The notes under the pieces: generated by a model | Seen by the model: only the letters and a program-made list of their open reading frames with translations | Database searches by the model: none | Told to the model about the DNA's origin: nothing | Program-made: the position numbers and the translations under genes | Part shown: positions 33,530 to 43,274 of the stretch, in pieces | Numbering within the stretch: the first letter of the stretch is position 1 | How the letters are laid out: each line of letters starts with the position of its first letter | Source: Gonium pectorale | Taxonomy: Eukaryota; Chlorophyta; Chlorophyceae; Chlamydomonadales; Volvocaceae | Assembly (NCBI GenBank): GCA_001584585.1 | Contig: LSYV01000078.1 | Location: 263,942-327,941, forward strand | Direction of reading: 5' to 3' | Length of the DNA stretch: 64,000 nt

Positions 33530-36500
33530 GCAAAGCCCATACATACTCGTCATCGCAGCAAGGTGTGCCGATTGTCGGACTGGTTATGTAGGGCCCTGGT
33601 AGACGGATCGGGAATGATGCGGTAGGGTGAGGGCAAGGCTTGGTGAGACCGGCCTCCCGTGTCGCTGCGTGTCGTCGGTCGCCGCGACCGTCTCTATGCG
33701 TACCGACTGTACGGCATGTGGGTGTGTGCCACGTGTACGGCAGGTTCCCTCGGCGCCGCCCGCCCTGGCGATGCTCCCTGACGGCTCCGGCTTCATCAGG
33801 CAGGGCGTCACGTACCGGGTGAGGGGGGAGGAGAGAGGGCGCAGGGAGGGGTGCCCAGGGGTGTAGGTCGGGGGGTGCTGGTCGGGGTGCAGGTCGGGGG
33901 GGTGTGTGGGTCGTGGGCCCGGTGCAGTGGCGGCTGAGTTGAAGGCATATCTGCCTTCGAGGCTACGGGGCCGCGTATGCGGTCACGGCAAGGGCGCCGT
34001 GAATAGCAGCCCGGTGCGACTCAGGTCGGGGGCCCGTGTGTGCTTTCCTGAAACTGCACATGGGGCGGCGTGGGGGCTGTATAGGTTGCAGGGTAGGCTC
34101 TTTGCTTGCTTGCTTGCTCGCTCGCAGCCTGCTGCGTATGCCCTGCTGCGTGTGCCGGTGTCACGAGCACGCCCGACCTGAACACCCCCACCAACACGCA
34201 GGTCGGCGACTTTGTGTACCTCCGCGCGGCCGCTCTGGACGGCGACGACAGCGACACGGAGCCGGCCGACAGCGAGGGTGAGGAGGAAGAAGAGGAGGAC
34301 GGCAACGAGGAGGGCGGGGCGAAGGCCAAGGGCGCGGCGCGGCGGCGCGGCCCGCAGCGGCGCGGCAAGAGCAAGGCCAAGGGCGCCCGAGCCAAGAAGG
34401 CAAAGGAGGAGGATGAGGAGGAGGATGACGAGCAGGCGGAGGAAGAGGAGGAGGCGGAACTGGAGAGCGAGGGCACCGCGGGGAGCGACGCGGAGGCGGC
34501 CGCCGACGGGAAACCGGCCAAGGCCAAGGGGCGCAAGAGGACAACGCACAAGGTGTGGCGGGCGGCGCGAAGGCCGGCCGAACAAGGAGGCACTTCATGG
34601 CCCCGTCGACACGCTCTTACACCCGCCGCACGTATGCCGCTCGTTTTGCCGGCCTCCTCGTTGCTCGTGTGACCTGTCGACCCTTCGCATGCCCGTATTA
34701 GTGCTGGCCTCTGCATCGCCAGCGGATCCCCCCTGGGAGAAAAGGCCCCAGCCGTTCCCTTTCCCCACCTGCTGCTGCTGCTGCTTCTCCTCGTCCTCCC
34801 CATTCCCGCAGGGAAGCAACGCCGGCCTGCGCGCCTTTGCGGTGGCGCAGCTGCTGGCGGTGGAGTCAGAGCCGGGGCGGGCCGGCGCCGGCAAGGACGG
34901 CTCCTCCGCGGTGCCGTCCCTGCCCAAAAGCGTCAAGGTGCGGACTGCTGCTCCTCTGCCTCCGGACGTGAAAGACGCTCTTGCCTGGTGCCAACGCATC
35001 AGCTGTGACGGGGCACGGATGGCGTGCGTGAGGCTGTGCACATTAGCGCGGGAGGAGCGGCGTTGGATGAGTGCGGGGGCCTCGGGGGAGATGGGATGGG
35101 AGGGTACCATATCCTGACTAGTTAGCGCTACTCCTTAGCTGCCAGGCTACCACTGCCCCGCTGCCATGGCCATCGTTCCCTCTCCGCCCCCTCCCCACCC
35201 GCCCCGCACCCACCCACCCACCTGGTCAGGTCCGCCGCTTCTACCGGCCCGAGGACATCAGCGAGGACCTGGCCTACAGGTCGGACTACTGGGAGCTCTA
35301 CGCGCCCGCCACCCCGGCGACGCCATCGGTGGCAAAGGGCGGCGGAGGAGCGTACGGCGGCGGCGAGGGCAGCGCTCGCGTGCCGGTCGGCGACGTGTTT
35401 GGGCGCTGCAACGTCGTCGTGGGTCGGCCCCGGCCATCGAGTGAGACTCGGGGGTGGAGGAGGAACACCGCCACCCACACGCAACCCGGTTGTAGGACAA
35501 CATACACCTCCCGTGCGTTGAGCTGGAGTGGCCGGCAGGGAGGCGCTGGACGTTTACCTGCCTGAATTGGCACGTGGCGTTGCGCTAGCCTAGCATGATC
35601 CTGCCCGCGTCCTGGGCCCACCTGGGCTGCTTGTTGCCCATGCCCATGCCTTCGGTGACGTTGCTGGCACTGGGGCACAAGGATACCGGGCATGTACCCC
35701 TAAGTTTGCGCGGACAATCGCATCAAAGCCTCCTGCTCCAGGTGATTGGCATCACCGGCGCGTTTGGTGTTTAGCCGCCCTGCCCCGCCGCCCCCTCATT
35801 TGGCCTGGCATCGCAGGCCCGCGCGTGGACACCTTCCAGGTGGTCGGCACCTACGACCCACGGGTCAGCCCGCCCGCCACCGGCCCGCCGCCTGCCAGCC
35901 TGGAGCTCCCCGCGCAGCCGGCAGCAGCAGCCACGGCTGCCGCCGTGCCTGCCGCGAAGGGCCGCAAGTCCGGCGGCGGCAGCAAGACGGCCGACGCGAC
36001 TGCTGCTGCTGCTGCGGCGGCAGCTCAGCAGCCAGTGGCCACGGCGGAGGCGGAAGAGGGCGAGGACGACGGTGCCGTCTCCGAGCTGTTCAAGCTGCCC
36101 AGTATGGACATCTTCGCGGGCTGCGGTGGCCTCAGCGAGGGCTTCCACCAGGTAGGCCCCAATATCCACTCCGCGCACTGCGGACGTCTGAAGCGTCTGA
36201 ATCCCGGCACGATTTCGGTTTTTCGCACACACTGACATGATTGGATGGCGCCGGCCACGCCGGCCCGCCCAGGCGCCCTCTCTGAGCGACCTCTTCTGAT
36301 CAGCGTCGTGTTCTGATCAGTCGTCTGCACGACTGTCTGCAAGCTCGGCCCCAAGGGCGAATAGTCGCTCTGTGCTTGCCTCTAGCTCGCCCGCCTAGGT
36401 GGCCACGACGGGCTGTTCGGCGCGACTACTCTCTCGCCATGGCGCCCTCGCGCATCAGCCCCCTCCTCCCCTCCCTCCCCCTCCAGGCGGGCGTGGCCGA

Positions 36501-39500
36501 CAGCCGCTGGGCCATTGAATACGACCACGAGGCGGCCGAGGCGTTCCGACTGAACAACCCGGACGCCAAGGTCTTCTGCAACAACTGCAACGTGCTGCTG
36601 CAGGTGTGCGGGGAGAGGGGGGAAGATGGCCAAGGCGGGGGAGGGGGAAAAACCTGCGGCAGACAACAGATCAGGAGCGGCTGGCGGGGGGGACCAAGCT
36701 GGGGATTGGATTGGTTCAATTAAAGGTGGCAAGGGGCGACAGCGCCAGCAAGTGGGGTGGGGGTGGGGGCAAAGAGTTGCCGACTGAACGTGCCCTGGCG
36801 CGTTGTGAGGTCGCAAGGAACGCATGTGAGGTCGCGAGGAACGGGACATGGGGAGGAGGGAGGGTTGGTGTTCACACCGGATGATCTCCCCGAGGCGGGG
36901 GGCCGTGACGATGAGTGCATGCATGCGAATCAAGCAGGACGCCAGGGTAGACGGGACCGTGTGATCCACGTTTCAACGTTAACGCCCGTCCGAACACCCC
37001 CTTCCCCCACCCCCCTCCGCGTGGAGGCATGCGCCCCAAGCTGCTCCGATAAAAAGCCTCACACCCCTTACCGCTGTCCTTCCCCCCTGGGGCAGGCTGC
37101 CATGCTCAAAGCGGGCGCGGGCGCGGACTGCGTGGCGCACCCCACCTGTAGCGAGGCTGTGGAGCGGCTGGACGAGTGGAGCCGGTCCAATCTGCCGGCG
37201 CCCGGGGAGGTGGGGCTCATGATGGGCGGGCCGCCCTGCCAGGGCTACAGCGGCATGAACCGCTTCAACCGCGGCAGCTGGAGCCAGGTGCAGAACAGCA
37301 TGGTGAGTGTGTGGGGGCCGGAGCGGGGCAGGGGCAGGGGCAGGCAGCTGGAGCCCCGGTGCATGCTTGTGTGGTGGATGGGGGCGGGGCGGCGGGAGCG
37401 GGAGCGGGAGGATGGCGTGGGGCAGGGGCAGCGGCGCCGTATGCGTGGTGGGTACGCGGCGGGTAACGCACGCGGTCTCACGGCTGGGTCAACGGGACTG
37501 CGCAGGCAAGGGGAAAGCATTGGACAGGCGCTCCCGTCGGGAGGGCTTTGTGTCCACAGCGCTTGGACAACGCCACAGCGCACGGCGCCTCCGCGATGCG
37601 CCGACTGACAGCAGCATCACGTGGCCCCACCAGCACCACCACACCACCACCAGCACCGTCCAGCACCGTCCAGCTTCTTTGCGCGTTCAAACCCTGTTCC
37701 TATGAAACCCCCGTGTAGGTGATGGGCTACGTGTCGTGGTGCGACTTTTACCGCCCGCGTTACTTCCTGCTGGAGAACGTCCGCAACTTCGCGGCCTACA
37801 ACGGCGGCCGGGTGCTGCGGCTGGTGGTGCGCAGCCTGCTGGCCATGGGCTACCAGGTGTGAACCGGGCGGGCGTGTGGGTACGGGGCTGGTCGAAGGCA
37901 TATTGTCGGGAGCGGGCGGTTGCAAACGGAGGGCGCTGGTCGCCAAGTACCGCTTACCCCAGGAAGACGCTTTCGGCTCCCTCCAAAGACTACTTTACGT
38001 CTCTCCGGCCTGGGTTACAACGCTCCCAAGCCAAGCCACCAACCGGCCGTTGTCATCACTGTCGGGCCTTCGTTCGTATCCTGCTGCCGTCCCTCTAAAC
38101 ACGCTCAATCTCCAGCCACACGACGCCTTCGCCAGCGTAAACACACGCCCGCCATTGCTCCTACCTCCTCCGACTGCCCCCACCGGCGCTCCATCCCCCA
38201 GGTCCGCTTCGGCATCCTGAACGCGGGCAACTTCGGCGTGCCCCAGTCCCGCAAGCGCACTTTCGTGTGGGCCGCCCAGCCGGGCGAGCAGCTGCCCGAC
38301 TGGCCCACCCCGCGCCACGTCTTCGTCTCGTCGCAGCTGGGCGTGCGCCTCGCAGGCGCGGACGAGTGCGCCGCAGCCGCCGGCGGCGCCGCTGCCAGCG
38401 GCGCCGCAGCCGCTGGCGGCGGCGACGCCTTTTTCTTCGCTGGCGGTCCGCCACTGCCGGGGGCGCCGCTGCGGACCGTCACCGTGCGCGACGCCATCTA
38501 CGACCTGCCGCCCATTGACAACGAATCAAAGGCGTGAGTCTGGTAGTTGGTTGGGAAAGGAGGGCACACGGACGGTTAAGGTATTGGTTGGTCAGGGCCC
38601 GACGACTACCGTAGGGCCGACGTGGACAACGTTGCCAGGCACAACTGCAGTCTAACCATCGGTCAGTGCTCGTCGGCGAGAGCAGTTGGACCCGCCAAAG
38701 CTCTTCCCGCGGCGGCCCGCCCCGAACAAATTGCTGCCTTCTCCGCATATCGCCGTTGCCCCATGTCACTGACTCGCCGGCACTCCGTACATGTGCACAG
38801 GGAGGTGCTGCCGTACACCGGCCCGCCGGTCAGCGCCTTCCAGCGCTCCGTCCGCGGCGCCGCGGGCGGCGAGATCCGGGACCACATGGTCAAGCAGATG
38901 AACGAGCTCAACCTGGAGCGCTGCAGGTACGTCGGTCGGTGCCCGGGCATGGGCTTGCCGTGCTCTACCAGGGCTCTTGGGTGCGGGCGTGAGGGGATGG
39001 TCCGGGGCTGATGAGGCGTGTGTGGAGTCCTGCTTCCGGTGTTCTGCTTTACCACGGCGGCGGTGGATGGGTCGAAGTACGCATGAAGCAACCTGGAGCG
39101 GTCGCAGGTAGAGGTGGAGTGCGCTCCTTGGAAGGGCTCAGTGAATCTGCAGCCGGCTGAACCTCCTGCTCGCTGCACATGGTTTTGAGGCCTGGATTGG
39201 AACCGGAAACAAATTTGCAGCTGTGGGTGCTGCCCTGGTGCTCGGCACGGCAGTGCCCTTGCTCCAGAGCTCCCCACACTTGCGCTCCACGGTCCCCCCC
39301 TTGCCTTGCACCGACCCCGCCCCTCCCGGTGCTGCTGTGCCCCGCGCCTCTAGCTGTGTCTTGCGCCGATCCTCCACGTGTCCCGCCCCCGCTGAGAATG
39401 CCTCTTCTCAATCATCTGACCCCGGGTTCTGCTGTGCCCCGCTCCCATCAACTCTACCCCCCAGGTGCATCCCCGTCGGCCAGCCGGGGGCCGACTGGCG

Positions 39501-41448
39501 AGTGCTGCAGCAGATCGTGGCGACGGACCCCTCCCGGGAGCTTTACAAGGTTCGCAGGGGAGTGGGCAGCGCGGGGAGGAGGCGGGGGCGAGGAGGAGGT
39601 GGAGGACGGGACTGGGGTGTTCACGGGGAGGAGAGGACAGGACCGCGAAAGCTGTGCGCTTTGGCAGGCATCTCATGCGAAGGGCTGAATCTCCGCGCGG
39701 GTCCAGACCGGCGGGAGAGCCGGGTGTGGTACAAGAGGACGCGAGGCGAGCTGCTGGCAGCGGTTTTCTCCTCGACGTGATTGGGCATGCGAGCTGCAGT
39801 GCGCGGCTGTTGCACGTCCAGTCTCCTTCCCGAACCGCTACTCACGCCATCCGCACCGTCCCCCCCTCAGGGCCAGCCGCTGGTGCCCTGGTGCCTGCCC
39901 AACACCGCCGCGCGGCACAACGGCTGGCGGGGCCTGTTCGGCAGGTGCGCAGGGCTGACTAGGGCAGACGTGGCGGTGTGTGTGTGTGTGTGTGTGTGTG
40001 ACGGTGTTCCTCCTTCACCTTCCGCATCTCCCACGTCATCCGTACGCATCCCGCTGGCGATGAACTGGCGCACGTGTGCCTTGTCACACACGTCCTCCCA
40101 ACCCGCCGTGTTTGCGGACGAGCGCCGGCGGGCGACCGGTGGAGTAGATGCCGACACTGATCGCTGAAGCCGCCTGCTGGGTTCCTTCCGCAGGCTGGAC
40201 CCGGCGGGGCACTTCCCCACCGCCACCACCGACCCCAACCCCATGGGCAAGGTGGGCCAGGTCTTCCACCCCACGCAGCACCGCATCGTGTCGGTGCGCG
40301 AGTGCGGCCGGGCGCAGGTGAGGCCGGGCCAGGGCCGGAAGGGGAGGGCCGAAGGCTCGTTGAGTGAAAGGTACATTTTCATCTGCTGGCGGGGGTCTCT
40401 CGATGCGGGGCTGCCTCGAGATTTCGGGATGTTCGGTGCAATAGTGTGTAGGGGAGGCACGCGTCGACGAGCAAGGGCGTCGTAGTGGGCACAGGGTGCA
40501 AGCAGCGGGGGGGACCAAGCCTGAGCAGCTTCCGATTGCACTTCCCTGCCTGCTGTGCGCCACACCTGCCGTCCCGCTCCGCCCCTCCCGACACGCTCGC
40601 CGTAGGGCTTCCCGGATACCCACCAGTTCTACGGAAACGTCGGGTGCCGCCATCGCCAGGCAAGTCTGGGCCGGGGGGCTGCCCCTGCTGCAGGCTGGCG
40701 TGTCCCTGCGGATTGCATGGACCTGGATCGAGCGTACGGGGATACGGCTGTCGAGACGCGGCCTGGGGCCTTGGGGGGAGGCTTCCTTGGCTGCAGGCAA
40801 GCTGTCCGGTTGCAGAAGACGGTGTTCCTGCGCTCCTTGCTGATGCCGTTGTTAGGAGGAGGGTTTGGGTGTGCTGTGGAATGGCAATCCATCGCCATCG
40901 CCTCGCAAGTGACCTTGCAACCTTGGATAGCGAGTAACAGAAGCCACGCGGTTGTGTCGCCTGCGCATATGCCGCGGCGCTGAGCCGCGCAATCGCACCC
41001 GCACCCACACACCGACTCCTGGACGCAGGTGGGCAACGCGGTGCCGCCGCCGCTGGCCTGCGCCCTGGGCAAGCAGCTGCTGCGCGCCCTCAAGGTAAGG
41101 CAGGGCATGGGAGGGGGCTGGGGCGTGGAAGGCAGGGCGCAAGGGTTCCAAACCCAACAGGGCGGTGAGGCAAGATGGCTTGAAGCGGGAACGCTGACCT
41201 GTTGGCGCTGACATCCCACCGGAACTCGTCCGACCGTCTTGCCCTACTCACAAACGGCATTCACATGTCGGTAATATCTAGAGTAGACCGAAGGATTAAT
41301 TATGCGCATTCTCAAACAAGCGTTCCACACGTAGGAGCGCCGCGCCCGCGCTGCGGAGGAGGCGGAGGAGGAGCTCCGGGCGGCGCGCGCCCGCCGCCAG
41401 CAGCAGCGGCAGCAGAAGCAGCAGGCCGCCGCCGTCACCGCCACGTGA
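22715..41448 (+). CDS. MET1: Maintenance DNA (cytosine-5-)-methyltransferase, plant MET1/DNMT1 type
   Basis: The enzyme copies CG methylation to the new strand after replication in the nucleus. Thirty-eight exons sum to 6285 nt, 2094 residues, with phases agreeing at every junction; exon positions are in the following domain entries. Order: Lys/Ala-rich N-terminus, two replication-foci domains, two BAH domains, catalytic domain, short charged tail. Between the foci domains the segment MEMARRLQ, then [10 protein letters not shown], is typical of plant MET1 proteins. Motif I is DIFAGCGG (about residue 1602), motif [12 protein letters not shown] with catalytic Cys1703, motif VI ENV (1743), motif VIII QSRKR (1785) and motif X VGNAVPPP (2036). 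The DNMT1 CXXC zinc finger is absent, as in plants. The length exceeds the roughly 1550 residues of plant MET1 because of low-complexity inserts. The start at 22715 is the most upstream in-frame ATG; Met at 22736 is an alternative. Confidence 0.95.
24395..26153 (+). other. MET1 exons 4-8: first replication-foci domain
   Basis: Exons 24395-24483, 24784-24947, 25127-25315, 25567-25644 and 25989-26153. The domain opens with [19 protein letters not shown] and LFVTGLVYP. It continues with [10 protein letters not shown] and [18 protein letters not shown], matching the plant MET1 pattern in which an aromatic strand is followed by a helical bundle. This domain targets replication forks and autoinhibits the catalytic domain in known family members. 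Exon 8 adds an Ala/Gly/Lys-rich insert. Confidence 0.8.
26597..27568 (+). other. MET1 exons 9-12: linker with the plant MET1 'DYP' motif
   Basis: Exons 26597-26779, 26920-26957 (a 38-nt microexon), 27221-27287 and 27443-27568. The sequence runs [19 protein letters not shown], a basic Arg/Gly stretch, then [20 protein letters not shown], and ends in a Glu-rich run. The same order (an 'ARLLQEEE' helix, then 'NEDEIANDYPLP') marks plant MET1 proteins and supports orthology with them rather than with animal DNMT1. Confidence 0.8.
27651..27712 (-). repeat. Dispersed repeat, copy C
   Basis: Read on the minus strand it contains ATCACTTTCGCGCGTACGCT, then GTATGCGTCGTTTC and TTTCAACA, matching the copies at 19745 and 33431. 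It lies in the MET1 intron between exons 27443-27568 and 27924-28013. Confidence 0.7.
27924..31498 (+). other. MET1 exons 13-19: second replication-foci domain
   Basis: Exons 27924-28013, 28190-28319, 28439-28613, 29920-30094, 30344-30604, 30811-30870 and 31295-31498. Key segments are [36 protein letters not shown] with [31 protein letters not shown], and [18 protein letters not shown]. The closing [19 protein letters not shown] closely follows the plant MET1 'MQATTTRLINRIWGEYY' segment. Intron 28614-29919 is by far the longest of the gene (1306 bp). Confidence 0.9.
31649..33365 (+). other. MET1 exons 20-22: first BAH domain
   Basis: Exons 31649-31984, 32308-32598 and 33219-33365. The BAH fold is seen in [20 protein letters not shown], an acidic loop, [14 protein letters not shown], then [20 protein letters not shown]. 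The last exon gives [20 protein letters not shown] domains mediate chromatin or histone contacts. The acceptor of exon 20 is chosen at 31648 because it keeps the frame; a slightly earlier acceptor is possible. Confidence 0.85.
32905..33075. other. Assembly gap (171 N) inside a MET1 intron
   Basis: The gap lies in the intron between exons 32308-32598 and 33219-33365, so the protein is not interrupted. Sequence on both sides is nearly the same: each flank opens TTCCCTTCTTCACTACCCCC and closes with GGGCTGCTGGCTCCC. The gap therefore sits in a tandem repeat with a unit of about 65-70 bp. Its true length is unknown. Confidence 0.95.
33411..33524 (+). repeat. Dispersed repeat copy B flanked by CA microsatellites
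   Basis: A (CA)n run at 33411-33431 and another at 33494-33524 flank the 67-bp dispersed repeat at 33431-33497. The repeat matches 19745-19811 with only a few differences. All lie in the MET1 intron between exons 33219-33365 and 33744-33818. Confidence 0.8.
33744..35422 (+). other. MET1 exons 23-26: second BAH domain with a charged insert
   Basis: Exons 33744-33818, 34202-34552, 34812-34937 and 35230-35422. The domain starts [19 protein letters not shown] and ends [20 protein letters not shown] then YWELYAP and GRCNVVV, the usual BAH2 strands of MET1. Between them about 100 residues (roughly 1295-1398) are nearly all Glu/Asp or Lys/Arg, arranged acidic, basic, acidic, basic (for example [15 protein letters not shown], then [15 protein letters not shown]). 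The last donor is a non-ideal GTCGGC, chosen because it alone keeps phase with the next exon. Confidence 0.82.
39976..40000 (+). repeat. TG dinucleotide microsatellite
   Basis: About twelve TG units lie in the MET1 intron between exons 39871-39944 and 40194-40317. Simple repeat. Confidence 0.9.
40660..41028 (+). other. GC-AG intron in MET1 (intron 36)
   Basis: The exon ends CATCGCCAG and the intron opens GCAAGT, the consensus of minor GC donors. The acceptor is GACGCAG. Only this boundary joins the RHRQ codons to VGNAVPPP, exactly as the family's 'HRQIGNAVPPP' segment demands. A GT donor nearby would break the frame or the motif. Confidence 0.88.
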
Positions 41449-43274
41449 GCATTGCCCGCTGCCGCCTCCTGTCCCATACACGTGGCTTGACCGTACACAA
41501 GCACACAAACATTGCGGAGCAGTGCGCGAGCGCGAGTGGCTTCCTTTCCTTCTGCGTGGAACGCTGTCCGAAATGGCACGTGTAAGGGCCGCTGCCATGG
41601 GGGCCACGTGGCGGATATCACCAGCGTCCACGGTGCCGGAGGTGTTTAGGGCTGCACGGCGTGACAAGCGCCCCCTCGTTTAAGAAGGCCTTGTGGTGTA
41701 CGGCAGTTGCGGGAGGGCGGGCGCACGCTGCTGGAGGCATTGACGCGAAGCGACCGTTCAAGCAGCTTGGGTGCAGGTTGGGCGTAAGCTTGATGGAGTT
41801 GCAGGGACGACTGCGAAGATTGGTGCAGCAGGGTTGTTTCTCCCATAACTCGGGGTGGGGCCGTCGTCTGTAGGCGCGTCGCGTGCGCGTGGGTGTGCAC
41901 CATGTTCGCAGGATGATGCGAAGCTAGCGCGACAGGGGACGGAGGACAGTTCCCTTGTGTTTATGCCGTTGGCTGGGGTTTAGGGGTCTGCCATGGTGGC
42001 AGTGGCGGGCAGTTCGTGTGCCCTGTTTGCACTCGTCAATACGAGCGCTTGAGTGTCCCGAACATGTACCGGTATGGGTGGCGGCCGCAGGTAGTGCTGG
42101 AAGTACTAGGATAGTGTGGATGCGTCAATCGTGTTTTCGGTGCTTCGCACCGGGCTGCGCTTTGCGCTGCCAGATTGGATTGGGTGTTGTTGCTCCCATT
42201 CTGCCAGAGGAGGATCGTTCTCGGGGTCTAGACAAGTGCTGCCCGCCCTTTCCCACCGCGCGGCAGCATATGGCAACTCTGTACAACGTTCGAAAAGCAC
42301 TGAAGCATGGAAAGCCTGAAACTTGTGTACATGCTGCAATCTATCCTCCTCAGCTTTTGCAGAGCTTATCCGGCCATGCGCTGCTTGCTGCATTCCTGAG
42401 ACAGGACCTGAGATGGGCTTACGAGACGCTTTGAGCTGGCCGGTTCTGCACCAAAGGATCCCACCCTTGCCCGGCCGGACGGATTTGGGCACGGGTAAGG
42501 GGTGGGCTCGTGTACCGGTAGCTCGGTCCCTCCTTTCGTCAAGCGTCATGGCTCACGTGGTCCAGGGCTTCTTACCACTGCACTTCACTGACGTGCCAGG
42601 CGAGGCTAGCAAATGTGCACCGCGTGGGTGCCCAAGTGTGCCGTATACGGCGGAAAGGGCGGAAAGGGTACCATAGACGCGGAAGCGAGAGCCAAGCCAT
42701 TTGTTCCTTTCATATACATTTTTTGGCCCTGTCCCTGCCCGTTGACAATGCGACCGAAACAATTTATCGTACACTGCACGCCGCACACAGCACACGTAAG
42801 TAGCGCTTGAATGGGCTTTTTCAGCGGTTTCCAGACTTCCTGAATGCGTGGGTATGTCAGGTATCGTGGTTATATCAGGTGTGCATTACGCGCATCACCG
42901 GTAGCTGCGTACCGGGAGCTGCGTACGACCGTATGTCATGAGAACAGGCGCCCCCACTTAGCTGCTCCGCGAACATCCAGCTATGTTTGAGGCTTTGTCG
43001 TCATCCAGAAACTTGTAAATAGTTGCGACTTCCTGTCAACAGCGCCTGAAGAGCAAGCGCCACGATTTGACGCCGCAAATACTCGGCCCTATAGTGTTCT
43101 TCCTCTTGGCATAAATTTACTTTTGCGAGGCCTCGGCAATTGGTTGACAAACCTGCCGTAATCAGTAAAGTGCCTGGCGCAGACCGCTTGGCCCGGCTCA
43201 GCCGACCGCACTTACCTGATTTCTAAGAGCGTCTTTATCCAACATTGTCAAAGATATGCCCGAATCGCACTAGG
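41449..43274. other. Intergenic region between MET1 and the fibrocystin-like gene
   Basis: About 1.8 kb. The first part is the MET1 3' untranslated region. From about 42830 onward the DNA becomes AT-richer, fitting a promoter for the downstream gene. Short direct repeats of the type AGCTGCGTACCGGGAGCTGC occur near 42903-42929. No gene is supported; open frames at 41955-42434 and 42323-42676 show no domain. Confidence 0.55.
41581..41585 (+). terminator. TGTAA polyadenylation signal for MET1
   Basis: TGTAA is the usual polyadenylation signal of volvocine algae. This copy is 133 bases after the MET1 stop codon, a normal 3' untranslated length. The cleavage site is not visible from sequence alone. 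Confidence 0.6.

Larger units (their letters stand above)
35817..41448 (+). other. MET1 exons 27-38: cytosine-5 methyltransferase catalytic domain and tail
   Basis: Exons 35817-36151, 36487-36603, 37096-37302, 37719-37856, 38202-38533, 38801-38926, 39465-39549, 39871-39944, 40194-40317, 40606-40659, 41029-41094 and 41335-41448. They carry AdoMet-binding motif I, the PPCQ catalytic loop, ENV, QSRKR, the target-recognition segment ([71 protein letters not shown]) and motif X. An Ala/Gly-rich insert follows motif VIII. The final exon is a 37-residue Arg/Glu/Gln-rich helix. Confidence 0.93.
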
